Made by a program: the position numbers and the translations under genes. Source: Streptomyces sp. V3I8 (GTDB lineage: Bacteria; Actinomycetota; Actinomycetes; Streptomycetales; Streptomycetaceae). Taken from it: a stretch of 64,000 bases of DNA. The notes under the pieces are model-generated. The model was not told the DNA's origin. It saw only the letters and a list, made by a program, of their open reading frames with translations, and made no database searches. Of this stretch, positions 43,460 through 51,559 are shown in pieces. The stretch lies in NCBI RefSeq assembly GCF_030817535.1, contig NZ_JAUSZL010000002.1:3348001-3412000 (forward strand), in the 5' to 3' direction. Position 1 is the stretch's first letter. Every line of letters begins with the position of its first letter.

Positions 43460-43471
43460 TAACGCGCGTAG
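43460..43471. promoter_or_regulatory. One-sided nucleoside-regulon site upstream of bmpA 1
   Basis: TAACGCGCGTAG (minus strand CTACGCGCGTTA): one half-site perfect, the outer two bases of the other changed. On the minus strand the changed half merges with a -10-like TACGCT. About 56 bases before the ATG, leaving room for a normal leader with ribosome site. Confidence 0.65.
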
Positions 43472-43543
43472 ACCAGACGGAAAACCCCTTCTGTCCGGTC
43501 CGTTATCGAGCTGTGGCCGCGGATGCCGTACAGACTACGGAAC

Positions 43544-43580
43544 GTCGTACGCCCCTTGCGGGAGGCAAGGGGCGTACGAC
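43544..43580. terminator. Long perfect hairpin insulating bmpA 1
   Basis: 16-bp perfect stem (43544-43559 with 43565-43580) and 5-base loop. It lies upstream of the bmpA 1 promoter and far downstream of bmpA 2, so it would stop read-through from bmpA 2. Confidence 0.8.
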
Positions 43581-43857
43581 CTGGGAAGCTGTCTCCTCAT
43601 GGAGCTACCGACGGGTACGCGCGGGCGCCCACGGTGAATCCGCTCACCGCGCGCCGGGACCACCGGGCCGCCGCCCGGGGTGCGCGTGTCGGTGGGCGCC
43701 CGGGGCGTAGCGGTCGGGCAGCCGGGCCGGGCGGCGATCCGGCGCCCGCGGACGACCGGCAGCGCGAGCCGGACGGCCCGCCCGGGTGTCCGCGTCGGCG
43801 GCCATCCGGTCCGTGCGGGCCGGGCGGCGGCTCGGGCGATCGCTCGGGCGGCCGACC

Positions 43858-44142
43858 GTACGGGCCGGACGGCCACCCGGGGCGTACGAGTCGGCGGCCA
43901 CCCCCGGCGCCCAAGGGGCGCGGGGAACTGCGCGGGCGACCCCCACCGGGCGGCACCCGACAGCGCACCCCCGCCGCCCCGCCCGGGTGTCCGCGCCGGC
44001 GGCCACCCGGTCCGTACAGGCCGGACGGCCACCCGAGGCGTACGAGTCGGCGGCCACCCCCGGCGCCCAAGGGGCGCGGGGAACTGCGCGGGCGACCCCC
44101 ACCGGGCGGCACCCGACAGCGCACCCCCGCCGCCCCGCCCGG
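43858..44142. repeat. 156-bp duplication with extragenic element
   Basis: A unit starting GTACGGGCCGGACGGCCACC at 43858 repeats at 44014 with only a few changes; the second copy stops at 44142 (129 of 156 bases). Each copy contains the dispersed element GGGGCGCGGGGAACTGCGCG. A further partial copy is at 43779-43828. All of 43581-44146 looks non-coding; a 16-bp palindrome CCGGTCGGCCGACCGG (44147-44162) follows the bmpA 2 stop. Confidence 0.85.
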
Positions 44143-44173
44143 TCGCCCGGTCGGCCGACCGGCCGCGGCAGCG

Positions 44174-45262
44174 CTATTCGGTCTTGACCGTCACCTTGCC
44201 GCTGACGATGTCTTCCTTCGCCTTCGCCACGGCCTCGACGACGTCGGTCATCGCCTGGTACTTCGGGTTGGAGTCGGCGAAGCCCACGCCGCCCGACTTC
44301 AGGTCACCGCGGTGCTCGCCGGAGAGCGGCTTCCCGTCGACGACGGACTTGGCGACCTCGTAGACGGCGCCGCCGACGTCCTTGAGAGCGGAGCCGAGGA
44401 TCCAGTCCTTGGACGCGGCGAGCGGCTTCTGCTTGTACTGGTCCGAGTCCACACCGATCGCCCAGACCTTCTCGGACGCGGCCTCCTGGATGACGCCCTG
44501 GCCCGACAGGCCGGCCGCGTGGTAGATCACGTCGGCGCCGGACTCGATCTGGCCGCTGGCCGCCTCCTTGCCCATGCTCGGGTTCGCGAACCCGCCGTCC
44601 TCGGGCTTCTCGGTGAGGTACCGCTTCTCGATCTTGATCTTCGGGTCGACCGACTCGACCCCCTGGACGAAGCCCGCCTCGAACTTGTGGATCAGCGGGA
44701 TGTCCACACCGCCGATGAAGCCGACGTGGTCCTTCTTGCTGGCCTTGGCCGCGGCGACACCGGCGAGGTAGGAGGCCTGCTCCTCGGCGAACACCATGTC
44801 GGCGACGTTCTTCGCCTGGACCTGGGCGTCGTCGATGACGGCGAAGGTGATCTTCGGGTACTTGGCGGCGACCTCCTTGACCGCCGGCGCGTAGATGAAG
44901 CCGACGCCGACGATGGGGTTGTAGCCGGCCTTCGCCATCTGCGTCAGGCGCTGCACCTTGTCGGCGTCCGACTCGCCGTCGCTCGGCTCGATGTCGTTGC
45001 CGCCGATCTTGAACTCCTTGCGGGCCTTCTCGAACCCGGCGTAGGCGGCGTCGTTGAAGGACTGGTCACCCTTGCCGCCGATGTCGTAGGCGAGGCCGAT
45101 GCCCTTGCCCTGGTAGCCGGACCCGGAGTCGGACCCGCTGTCGCCGTCCGACGACTCGTTGCTGGTGTCGCCGCAGCCGGCGGCCGTGAGGACGACGACC
45201 GCGACGGCGACAGCGGCTTGGGAAAGCCTTGTCCTCCGAGAAACCCGAGAGATCCGACGCAT
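44174..45262 (-). CDS. BmpA-family nucleoside-binding lipoprotein 2
   Basis: 362 residues, a clear paralogue of the neighbouring BmpA 1 (same blocks: IGLAYDIGGKGDQSFNDAAY, VGVGFIYAPAVKEVAAKYPK, EEQASYLAGVAAAKA, GGVDIPLIHKFEAGFVQG, VIYHAAGLSGQGVIQEA, WAIGVDSDQYKQKP). The lipobox is AAGC (Cys about residue 29), followed by a Ser/Asp/Gly linker. AAGGGGTG ribosome site before the ATG. Own promoter with a regulon site at 45323. Two receptors for one transporter suggest different nucleoside preferences. Confidence 0.94.
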   Translation of the reverse strand: MRRISRVSRRTRLSQAAVAVAVVVLTAAGCGDTSNESSDGDSGSDSGSGYQGKGIGLAYDIGGKGDQSFNDAAYAGFEKARKEFKIGGNDIEPSDGESDADKVQRLTQMAKAGYNPIVGVGFIYAPAVKEVAAKYPKITFAVIDDAQVQAKNVADMVFAEEQASYLAGVAAAKASKKDHVGFIGGVDIPLIHKFEAGFVQGVESVDPKIKIEKRYLTEKPEDGGFANPSMGKEAASGQIESGADVIYHAAGLSGQGVIQEAASEKVWAIGVDSDQYKQKPLAASKDWILGSALKDVGGAVYEVAKSVVDGKPLSGEHRGDLKSGGVGFADSNPKYQAMTDVVEAVAKAKEDIVSGKVTVKTE

Positions 45263-45322
45263 GAGAGAGCACCCCTTACATTCCCCAACGGCGCCGTTGC
45301 CGACGCTGACTGCGGCGCACAG

Positions 45323-45334
45323 TAACGCGCGTAG
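45323..45334. promoter_or_regulatory. One-sided nucleoside-regulon site upstream of bmpA 2
   Basis: TAACGCGCGTAG, identical to the bmpA 1 site. On the minus strand it runs into TACTGT, a -10-like box matching TACAGT at add. About 61 bases before the ATG. Confidence 0.68.
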
Positions 45335-45487
45335 AAGGGGAGGGGAACGGGGTTCATCACTGCCGTTACCGATTCGTGCCGACGGCCCGTTACGAACGTC
45401 CGCCGCCGGTTACGTACGAGTGACACAAGCGGACGAAGGGGGACCGGCCGGGCACCCCTTCGCCCCTGCGGACGGTGCGGTCCGGTG

Positions 45488-46723
45488 TCAGACCGGGGCG
45501 TCGAGGAGGGCGGCGGCGGTGAAGAGCTCGACGCCCACCTTGATGGCCGACTCGTCGGCGTCGAAGTCGCCCTGGTGCAGGTCCCGCACGGTCCGCTCGC
45601 CCGGTGTGCGCACCCCGAGGCGGGCCATGGCGCCGGGCACCTGCTCCAGGTACCAGGAGAAGTCCTCCCCGCCCAGGCTCTGCTCGGTGTCCTCCACGGA
45701 GTGGGCCCCGAGCCGGGCGGTCATCGCGTCGCGCAGCAGGTCGGTCGTGTCCTGTTCGTTGACGACCGGCGGCACCCCGCGTACGTAGTTGATCTCCGAC
45801 TTGGCCCCGTGCAGCGTGGCGACCTCGTCGACGGCGGCGTGCACCAGGTCGGGGGCGATCCGCCAGGCCGAGAGGTCCAGGCAGCGCACGGTCCCGGAGA
45901 GCTCGGCGTGCTGCGGGATCACGTTGCAGGCGTGGCCCGACTCGATGCGGCCCCAGGTCAGGGAGAGGCCGGAGCGCGCGTCGACCCGCCGGGCGACGAC
46001 CGCCGGCACGTCGACGGCGACCCGGGCGGCGGCGGTGACGAGGTCGGTGGTGAGGTGCGGCCGGGCGGTGTGACCGCCGGGCCCGTCCAGGTGGATCTCG
46101 ACGCGGTCGCAGGCGGAGGTGATGGGCCCGTACCGCAGGCCGATACGCCCGGCGTCGACCCTCGGGTCGCAGTGGACGGCGACGATCCGCCCGACACCGT
46201 CCAGGCCGCCGTTCTTGATGACCTGGGGAGCGCCGCCGGGGAGCACCTCCTCCGCGGGCTGGAAGATCAGGCGGACGGCCCGGTCGAGGAGACCCTTGTC
46301 GTGCAGGTCGGCGAGGACGAGGGCGGCACCCAGCACGACGGTGGTGTGCACGTCGTGCCCGCAGGCGTGGGCGCGGTCGGGCACCGTCGAGCGGTACGCG
46401 CAGCCCGTCTTCATGTCCGGGATGGGCAGGCCGTCGATGTCCGCGCGCAGGGCCAGCATCGGGAGGGCGGGGTCCGGCACGCCGATGTCGCAGATGAGCC
46501 CGGTGCCCGTGTCGAGCACGCGGGGCCGCAGACCGGCCCGCTCCAGCCGCTCCTTGATCGCGGCGGTGGTGCGGAACTCCTGGTTGCCCAGCTCCGGGTG
46601 CATGTGCAAGTCACGTCGGAACGCGACGAGTTCGGCGCGCAGCGCTTCGGACAGCTCACCGGCGAGCGGCGCCTGCGCGGACGGGGCTTCCCCGGACGGC
46701 GTGGCCTCGGACTCTTCGGACAT
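45488..46723 (-). CDS. M20-family amidohydrolase
   Basis: 411 residues, M20D peptidase/aminoacylase family. Metal and catalytic motifs: LRADIDGLPIPD (about residue 87), CGHDVHTTVVLGAAL, FQPAEEVLPGGAPQVI, a dimerisation domain with LDGPGGHTARPHL, and GGEDFSWYLEQVPG near the C-terminus. Probably hydrolyses N-acylated amino acids or similar amides. The ATG at 46723 is preferred over GTG 46735 because AGAGGGTG sits nine bases before it. In mycobacteria, amidohydrolase genes (amiA1/amiB1) also lie beside the deo region. Confidence 0.92.
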   Translation of the reverse strand: MSEESEATPSGEAPSAQAPLAGELSEALRAELVAFRRDLHMHPELGNQEFRTTAAIKERLERAGLRPRVLDTGTGLICDIGVPDPALPMLALRADIDGLPIPDMKTGCAYRSTVPDRAHACGHDVHTTVVLGAALVLADLHDKGLLDRAVRLIFQPAEEVLPGGAPQVIKNGGLDGVGRIVAVHCDPRVDAGRIGLRYGPITSACDRVEIHLDGPGGHTARPHLTTDLVTAAARVAVDVPAVVARRVDARSGLSLTWGRIESGHACNVIPQHAELSGTVRCLDLSAWRIAPDLVHAAVDEVATLHGAKSEINYVRGVPPVVNEQDTTDLLRDAMTARLGAHSVEDTEQSLGGEDFSWYLEQVPGAMARLGVRTPGERTVRDLHQGDFDADESAIKVGVELFTAAALLDAPV

Positions 46724-47095
46724 CAGTTGGTTCACCCTCTGAAGGGTAGGGCGACGCGACGGTCCGACGACCTACGATCAACAAAATTTCAACCCGTTGG
46801 GAAAGAAAAATTGACCGCGCGGCGCATGGGAATCGACTGGCTTGGGTAAACTCGCCCGGCTTTTTGGGCCGAAGGACGCCAAGCGGTCTTCCTTGTGGGA
46901 CAACCGCCGAACAGCGATGCCCATTCCCGGGTCTCCGGGAACAGGCTCTCTACGCATACCACGCATACGGACCCCCGGACGGTTCTGTTCACCTGCCGGA
47001 CACGGTCCCGTGCCGTACATGGTCCCGGTTCCGGACACGGTCGCGGTGGAGCCCGGCCCGGGCCGCGCGGGGGCCGGGCGCTATGGTCACCGGCC
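46724..47095. other. Divergent intergenic region, AT-rich core
   Basis: 370 bases between the amidohydrolase and methyltransferase genes. 46775-46815 is strikingly AT-rich (AAAATTT, AAAGAAAAATTGACC) for this genome and probably holds the amidohydrolase promoter; TAGGTC and TACCCT on the minus strand are candidate -10 boxes. The open frames across it lack coding character. Confidence 0.45.
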
Positions 47096-47827
47096 GTGGC
47101 CGAACCCGACTTCCTCACGCACGCGCGTGCTTCCTACGACACGGTGGCGGCGGACTACGCGCGGGCCTTCCCCTCCCGGTTCGCCGGGCCGGCCCTGGAC
47201 CGGGCGCTTCTCGCCGCGTTCGGGGAACTCGTACGGACGCAGGGGCCCGCGTCCTGGGCGGCGGTGCCGGCCGGTTCGGTGGCCTCCCCCATGCCCGCGC
47301 CCGCCGCGCCCGTGGCGCCCGTGGCCGACGTCGGCTGCGGGCCCGGGCACGTGACGGCCCACCTGCGCGGTCTCGGTGTGCCGGTGTTCGGCATCGACCT
47401 GTCCCCGGCCATGGTGGCCCTGGCCCGCGAGGCGTACCCGGAACTCCGCTTCGAGGTGGGTTCGATGACGGCCCTGGACCTGCCGGACGGCGTGCTGGGC
47501 GGTGTCGCGGCGCTCTACTCCACGATCCATGTCCCGGACGACGAACTCCCGATCGTGTTCCGGGAGTTCCACCGGGTGCCGGCCCCCGGCGGGCACGTCC
47601 TGCTGGCCTTCCAGACGGGCGCCGGGCACGCCCGCTTCACCGAGCGGTTCGGCCGCGCCGTCACCCTCGACTGCCACTGGCGGCGCCCGGAGACGGTGGC
47701 CGGGCTGCTGGCGGAGGCGGGGCTGCCCGAGCGGGCCCGCGTCGAACGGCAGCCGTACGAGGACGAGAAGCTGCCGCGCGCCTTCCTGCTGGCCCGCAAG
47801 CCGCCGGTCACCGGGGACTCCGGCTGA
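47096..47827 (+). CDS. SAM-dependent methyltransferase
   Basis: 243 residues, class I Rossmann methyltransferase: YDTVAADYARAF at the N-terminus, SAM site VADVGCGPGHVTAHLRGLG (about residues 78-96), acidic end of strand 2 in FGIDLSPAMVALAREAYP, MTALDLPDGVLGGVAALYST, and LLAFQTG. A 25-residue Ala/Pro insertion precedes the SAM motif. GTG start lies eight bases after TATGGT, so the mRNA may be leaderless. Substrate unknown. Confidence 0.87.
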   Translation: MAEPDFLTHARASYDTVAADYARAFPSRFAGPALDRALLAAFGELVRTQGPASWAAVPAGSVASPMPAPAAPVAPVADVGCGPGHVTAHLRGLGVPVFGIDLSPAMVALAREAYPELRFEVGSMTALDLPDGVLGGVAALYSTIHVPDDELPIVFREFHRVPAPGGHVLLAFQTGAGHARFTERFGRAVTLDCHWRRPETVAGLLAEAGLPERARVERQPYEDEKLPRAFLLARKPPVTGDSG

Positions 47828-47855
47828 GGGGCCGGCCGGGCAGGCCCCCGTGCCC

Positions 47856-47899
47856 CTGAGGGACCTCTGAGGGACCTCTCAGGGACCCCTGAGGAGCCC
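47856..47899. repeat. Four tandem 11-bp units
   Basis: CTGAGGGACCT twice exactly, then CTCAGGGACCC and CTGAGGAGCCC, in the convergent gap after the methyltransferase gene. The units can fold back on each other and may act as a terminator. Confidence 0.7.
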
Positions 47900-47906
47900 C
47901 GGATGG

Positions 47907-49121
47907 TCAGGTGGCGGTGATCGCCGAGAGGCGGTGGGCGTCCCGGGCCGTGTCGGTGACGCCCGAGAGGAAGCCCTGGGCCCGGGGGGAGGCGTTCTCC
48001 GTGAGCCAGGCCGGGTCGATGTCGAAGACGGCGACCTTGACGTCCGTACCCGCCAGCGCGAGCGGCAGGGTGTGGACCACCGTCGACGGGAAGCTCAGGA
48101 TCATGCGGCCGATGGGGCCGCGGCGGGCGATCAGTTCGAGAGGGAGGTCCGGCCGGACGATCTCCAGGCCGGTCTCGACGGCCAGCCGGTGCAGTTTCTC
48201 GGGGCTCTCCCGGCGGTGGGCGAAGTAGCGGGTGGCGCCGTAGGTGCGGGCCAGGCCCTGCACCGCCTCCAGGTAGCGGTCGGGGTCGACGACCCCGGTC
48301 TCCACCAGGGACGTGCCGACCAGGTCGGCGCCCTTGGTGATGCGGGGCGGGCCGAACCGGGCCCGCGTCCACGCGAAGTCGTTCGCCGTGATGTCGACGC
48401 CCTCGGGCGTGTCGGCGATCGGCATGGAGGAGAAGACCTCCACCCGGCGGCCCGCCCCGGGGGTGAGCCGGCGGCGGGCCCGGGCCGAGACCGGTGCGAA
48501 GACCAGGTCCCGGGCCCCGGGGCGCCCGCCGCGCCGGTGCCAGCGCACCAGGCGTTCACCGCGCGCCAGCTGGGAGACGAACTCCATCGTCGCGGTCCCG
48601 TCGTCCACGACGACCAGGTCGCGGGCGCGGGTGATGGTCAGCAGCAACTGCACGTACCGCGAGAAGGGGTCGCCCATCACGATGCGCCGGGCCCTGCGCA
48701 GCAGGGGCGCGAGCCCGCCGACCGTGTGGAAGGGAGCGGTCGTGCCGCCCCTCGCCTCCTCCCACCGCACTTCGTAGCCCTCGTCCCGGGCCAGCTCGGC
48801 CATGCGGCGCAGCTGCCCGCGGGTCATCGGGTCGGTGGGCGACAGGACGACCAGGGTGAGCCCGCTGCCGTCCTCGGGGGTTCCGGCGTCGCCGGACGTG
48901 TCCGGCCGGCCGGAGCGGCCGAACCTGCCGGTCGTGCCGGGCCGGCCGGCCCCCAGCTCCGGGCCCGGGGGTCCGGAGGTCTCGCCCGTGCTCCTGGCGG
49001 CGGCCGCCTTCAGGGCGTGCGCGTGCGCCCACTCCAGGACGTTCAGGAGCTGCACCGGGCTTTCGACGAAAGCCAGCGTGGCGGGTGACTGGGGGCCGGT
49101 GGACCCGGCGCGGGGACTCAT
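47907..49121 (-). CDS. Polysialyltransferase-like glycosyltransferase
   Basis: 404 residues. N-terminus AFVESPVQLLNVLEWAHAH is typical of the alpha-2,x-sialyltransferase/polysialyltransferase-like (GT52-related) proteins found next to neuB/neuA in actinobacteria. A 50-residue Gly/Pro/Ser insert follows, then VVVDDGTATMEFVSQLARGE, YFAHRRESPEKLHRLA, a HxxE-like substrate block (RPDLPLELIARRGPIGR) and FPSTVVHTLPLALAG. Last gene of the minus-strand operon (GT, neuA, neuB, this). Probably transfers or polymerises the CMP-activated nine-carbon sugar. Confidence 0.8.
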   Translation of the reverse strand: MSPRAGSTGPQSPATLAFVESPVQLLNVLEWAHAHALKAAAARSTGETSGPPGPELGAGRPGTTGRFGRSGRPDTSGDAGTPEDGSGLTLVVLSPTDPMTRGQLRRMAELARDEGYEVRWEEARGGTTAPFHTVGGLAPLLRRARRIVMGDPFSRYVQLLLTITRARDLVVVDDGTATMEFVSQLARGERLVRWHRRGGRPGARDLVFAPVSARARRRLTPGAGRRVEVFSSMPIADTPEGVDITANDFAWTRARFGPPRITKGADLVGTSLVETGVVDPDRYLEAVQGLARTYGATRYFAHRRESPEKLHRLAVETGLEIVRPDLPLELIARRGPIGRMILSFPSTVVHTLPLALAGTDVKVAVFDIDPAWLTENASPRAQGFLSGVTDTARDAHRLSAITAT

Positions 49122-49183
49122 CGACGTACGACCGTCGCTTCCCTGGAATCGGAAGGGTGGGAGCCGGAAGGGGTGGCGGTGGT

Positions 49184-50122
49184 TCAGACCGCGACGGGCT
49201 CGCCGGCGGCCGCGGCGATCTCGGCCTCCGCGACGACGCCCGACACGCGGCGCAGCTTCTTCATCGGGCCCAGCTCGGACTCGTAGACCTTCTTGACGCC
49301 GTCGCCGAGGGAGGCCTCGATGGTGCGGATGTCGCGCACCAGGCGGGTCAGGCCCTGCGGCTCGACGGAGGCGGCCTGGTCGGAGCCCCACATCGCGCGG
49401 TCCAGGGTGATGTGGCGCTCGACGAAGGCGGCGCCGAGGGCGACGGCGGCGAGCGTGGTCTGCAGGCCGGTCTCGTGGCCGGAGTAGCCGATCGGCACGT
49501 TCGGGTACTCGGCCTGCAGGGTGTTGATGACGCGGAGGTTGAGCTCCTCGGCCTGCGCCGGGTACGTCGACGTGGCGTGGCACATCAGGATGTTCTCGCT
49601 GCCGAGGACCTCGACCGCGTGGCGGATCTGCTTCGGCGTCGACATGCCGGTGGAGAGGATGACCGTGCGGCCGGTGGCGCGCAGCGAGCGCAGCAGCTCG
49701 TCGTCGGTCAGCGAGGCGGAGGCGACCTTGTGGGCCGGGACGTCGAACTTCTCCAGGAAGGCGACGGCCTCGGTGTCCCACGGCGAGGCGAACCAGTCGA
49801 TGTTCTTCGACTTGGCGTACTCGTCGATCTTGCGGTAGTCGTCCTCGCCGAACTCCACGCGGTGGCGGTAGTCGATGTAGGTCATCCGGCCCCAGGGGGT
49901 GTCGCGCTCGATGTCCCACTGGTCGCGCGGGGTGCAGATCTCCGGGGTGCGCTTCTGGAACTTCACGGCGTCGCAGCCGGCCTCGGCGGCCGCGTCGATC
50001 AGCTTGAAGGCGTTCTCGAGCTCGCCGTTGTGGTTGATGCCGATCTCGCCGACGACGTAGACGGGGTGGCCGGGGCCGGCGGTCTTCGAACCGAAGGTGC
50101 GCAGACGGGAGTTGGTGCTCAT
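49184..50122 (-). CDS. neuB: N-acetylneuraminate/Kdn synthase family protein lacking the SAF domain
   Basis: 312 residues. NeuB TIM barrel: VYVVGEIGINHNGELENAFKLIDAAAEAGCDAVKFQKR, FASPWDTEAVAFLEKFDVPAHKVASASLTDDELLR, TVILSTGMSTPKQIRHAVEVL, MCHATSTYPAQAEELNLRVI, IGYSGHETGLQTTLAAVALGA, VERHITLDRAMWGSDQAASVEP (each within residues 20-275). Condenses phosphoenolpyruvate with a six-carbon sugar. Normal NeuB is about 345-350 residues with a C-terminal antifreeze-like SAF domain that completes the neighbouring active site; here the chain stops shortly after KKLRRVSG. Named by family; the sugar could be sialic acid or Kdn. Confidence 0.92.
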   Translation of the reverse strand: MSTNSRLRTFGSKTAGPGHPVYVVGEIGINHNGELENAFKLIDAAAEAGCDAVKFQKRTPEICTPRDQWDIERDTPWGRMTYIDYRHRVEFGEDDYRKIDEYAKSKNIDWFASPWDTEAVAFLEKFDVPAHKVASASLTDDELLRSLRATGRTVILSTGMSTPKQIRHAVEVLGSENILMCHATSTYPAQAEELNLRVINTLQAEYPNVPIGYSGHETGLQTTLAAVALGAAFVERHITLDRAMWGSDQAASVEPQGLTRLVRDIRTIEASLGDGVKKVYESELGPMKKLRRVSGVVAEAEIAAAAGEPVAV

Positions 50123-50136
50123 GGTGGAGACGTTCC

Positions 50137-51441
50137 TTACTTGTCGAGGGAGTCGAGAGAGGGGCCGAGGATCCAGCTGGCGATCTCTCGGATCGCGCCG
50201 TCGCCACCGGGGACGGTGGTGACCGCGCGCGCGGCGCCGCGTACGACGTCGTGGGCGCTCGCGACCGCCACGGGCCAGCCCACGAGGGCGAAGCACGGGA
50301 GGTCGTTGACGTCGTTGCCGACGTAGAGCACGCGCTCGGGCGCGATGCCCTGTTCCTCGCACCACTGCTTCAGCGCGAGGTCCTTGCGGTCGATGCCGTG
50401 CAGCACGGGGATCCTGAGCTTGCGTGCGCGGGCGGCGACGACCGGGTTCTGCTCCGTGGAGAGGATCAGCATCGACAGGCCGCTCCTGCGCAGGGCCGCG
50501 ATGCCGAGTCCGTCGCCGCGGTGCACGGAGACGAACTCCTTTCCGTCGGAGTCGATCAGCACCCTGTCGTCGGTCTGGGTGCCGTCGAAGTCGAGGACGA
50601 CCGCGTCGATGTCGGCCGCGGTCGGAAGGGTGCCGGGCCTGTTCGCGTCGAAGAGCGGCGCGAGGGCCCGGGCACGGGCGAGGTCGTGCGGGTCGTCGAT
50701 CTCCAGGACCCGCGCGGGGTCGGTGCGGACGAGTTCCGTCCGCCCGAAGAAGCGGTGCTTGTGCTCGCGCAGGCCGGCCGCGTCCATGGCGTACGCGGCG
50801 CCGGTCTCCAGGAGGTCCTGGGGGCGGTCCTGGCGGCGCGGCCGGAAGGACTTGTCGTGGTTGACCCCGTAACCGCCGTCCGTGGCGGTGGCGGTGGCGC
50901 CGGCGACGGCCGTGCCGCCGCCCACGGACCGGATGGCCCCGGTGTCCACCGCGGCCGGGTCGTCGTCGGCGTCGCGCCAGACGAACCCGTGGAAGGGCGC
51001 CACGGTCAGCGCGGTGTCCGCGCCGTTCTCCACGACCGCGCCCGCCACCGCGTCGATGTCCTCGCGGACGATGAAGGGGCTGGTGCACTGCACGAGGAGC
51101 ACGGCGTCGACGGCGGAGCCGTGCAGCGCCTCGTGGGCGGCCATGGCGTGCAGGACGGCCGCCTCGGAGGTCGCCGTGTCGCCGGCGATGGCGGCGGGCC
51201 GCAGCACGACCTCGGCGCCGGCCTGCCGGGCGGCGGCGGCGATCGCCTGGTCGTCGGTGGAGACCACGACGTCCGTCACGAGCCGGGCCGCCCGGCACTC
51301 GCGCACCGCGCGGGCGACCAGTGGTATGCCCCCGACGGGGAGCAGGTTCTTGGCGGGAACGCCCTTGGACCCGCCCCGCGCCGGGATCACCGCGAGCACA
51401 CGCGGCACGGACGTGAGCCGCCCCGCTTCCGAGATGGTCAT
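50137..51441 (-). CDS. neuA: CMP-nonulosonate synthetase fused to a KdsC-like HAD phosphatase
   Basis: 434 residues, two enzymes in one chain. Residues 1-250: cytidylyltransferase (VLAVIPARGGSKGVPAKNLLPVGGIPL, DVVVSTDD, VLLVQCTSPF, VLEIDDPHDL). Residues 265-434: HAD phosphatase of the KdsC type (VVLDFDGTQTDDRV, FVSVHRGDGLGIAALRRSG, ILSTEQNPVVAARARKL, VLYVGNDVNDLPCFALVG). It would dephosphorylate the NeuB product (a 9-phosphate) and activate it with CMP. AAGGAG eight bases before the ATG fixes the start. 14 bases separate it from neuB. Confidence 0.93.
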   Translation of the reverse strand: MTISEAGRLTSVPRVLAVIPARGGSKGVPAKNLLPVGGIPLVARAVRECRAARLVTDVVVSTDDQAIAAAARQAGAEVVLRPAAIAGDTATSEAAVLHAMAAHEALHGSAVDAVLLVQCTSPFIVREDIDAVAGAVVENGADTALTVAPFHGFVWRDADDDPAAVDTGAIRSVGGGTAVAGATATATDGGYGVNHDKSFRPRRQDRPQDLLETGAAYAMDAAGLREHKHRFFGRTELVRTDPARVLEIDDPHDLARARALAPLFDANRPGTLPTAADIDAVVLDFDGTQTDDRVLIDSDGKEFVSVHRGDGLGIAALRRSGLSMLILSTEQNPVVAARARKLRIPVLHGIDRKDLALKQWCEEQGIAPERVLYVGNDVNDLPCFALVGWPVAVASAHDVVRGAARAVTTVPGGDGAIREIASWILGPSLDSLDK

Positions 51442-51479
51442 TGGCTGTACTCCTTGATGAGGGGCTGGCGTACGGCGCC

Positions 51480-51515
51480 CCGAAGGGGGCGCGGGGAACT
51501 GCGCGCCCGGCCACG
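51480..51515. repeat. Dispersed extragenic element
   Basis: GGGGGCGCGGGGAACTGCGC followed by GCCCGGCC, in the gap between neuA and the upstream glycosyltransferase gene; the same family as the elements at 14771, 19738, 43917 and 44073. Confidence 0.6.
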
Positions 51516-51559
51516 GCGCACCCGCAGGTCCGAAACGGCATCCGCCGCGGAGCGAACCG

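Noticed and set aside
43581..44146. Possible mobile element in the bmpA spacer
   Set aside because: No transposase frame, terminal inverted repeats or target duplication; it is a tandem duplication of extragenic DNA.
46789..47118. Small ORFs in the amidohydrolase-methyltransferase gap
   Set aside because: Composition lacks coding character and the AT-rich part looks like promoter DNA.
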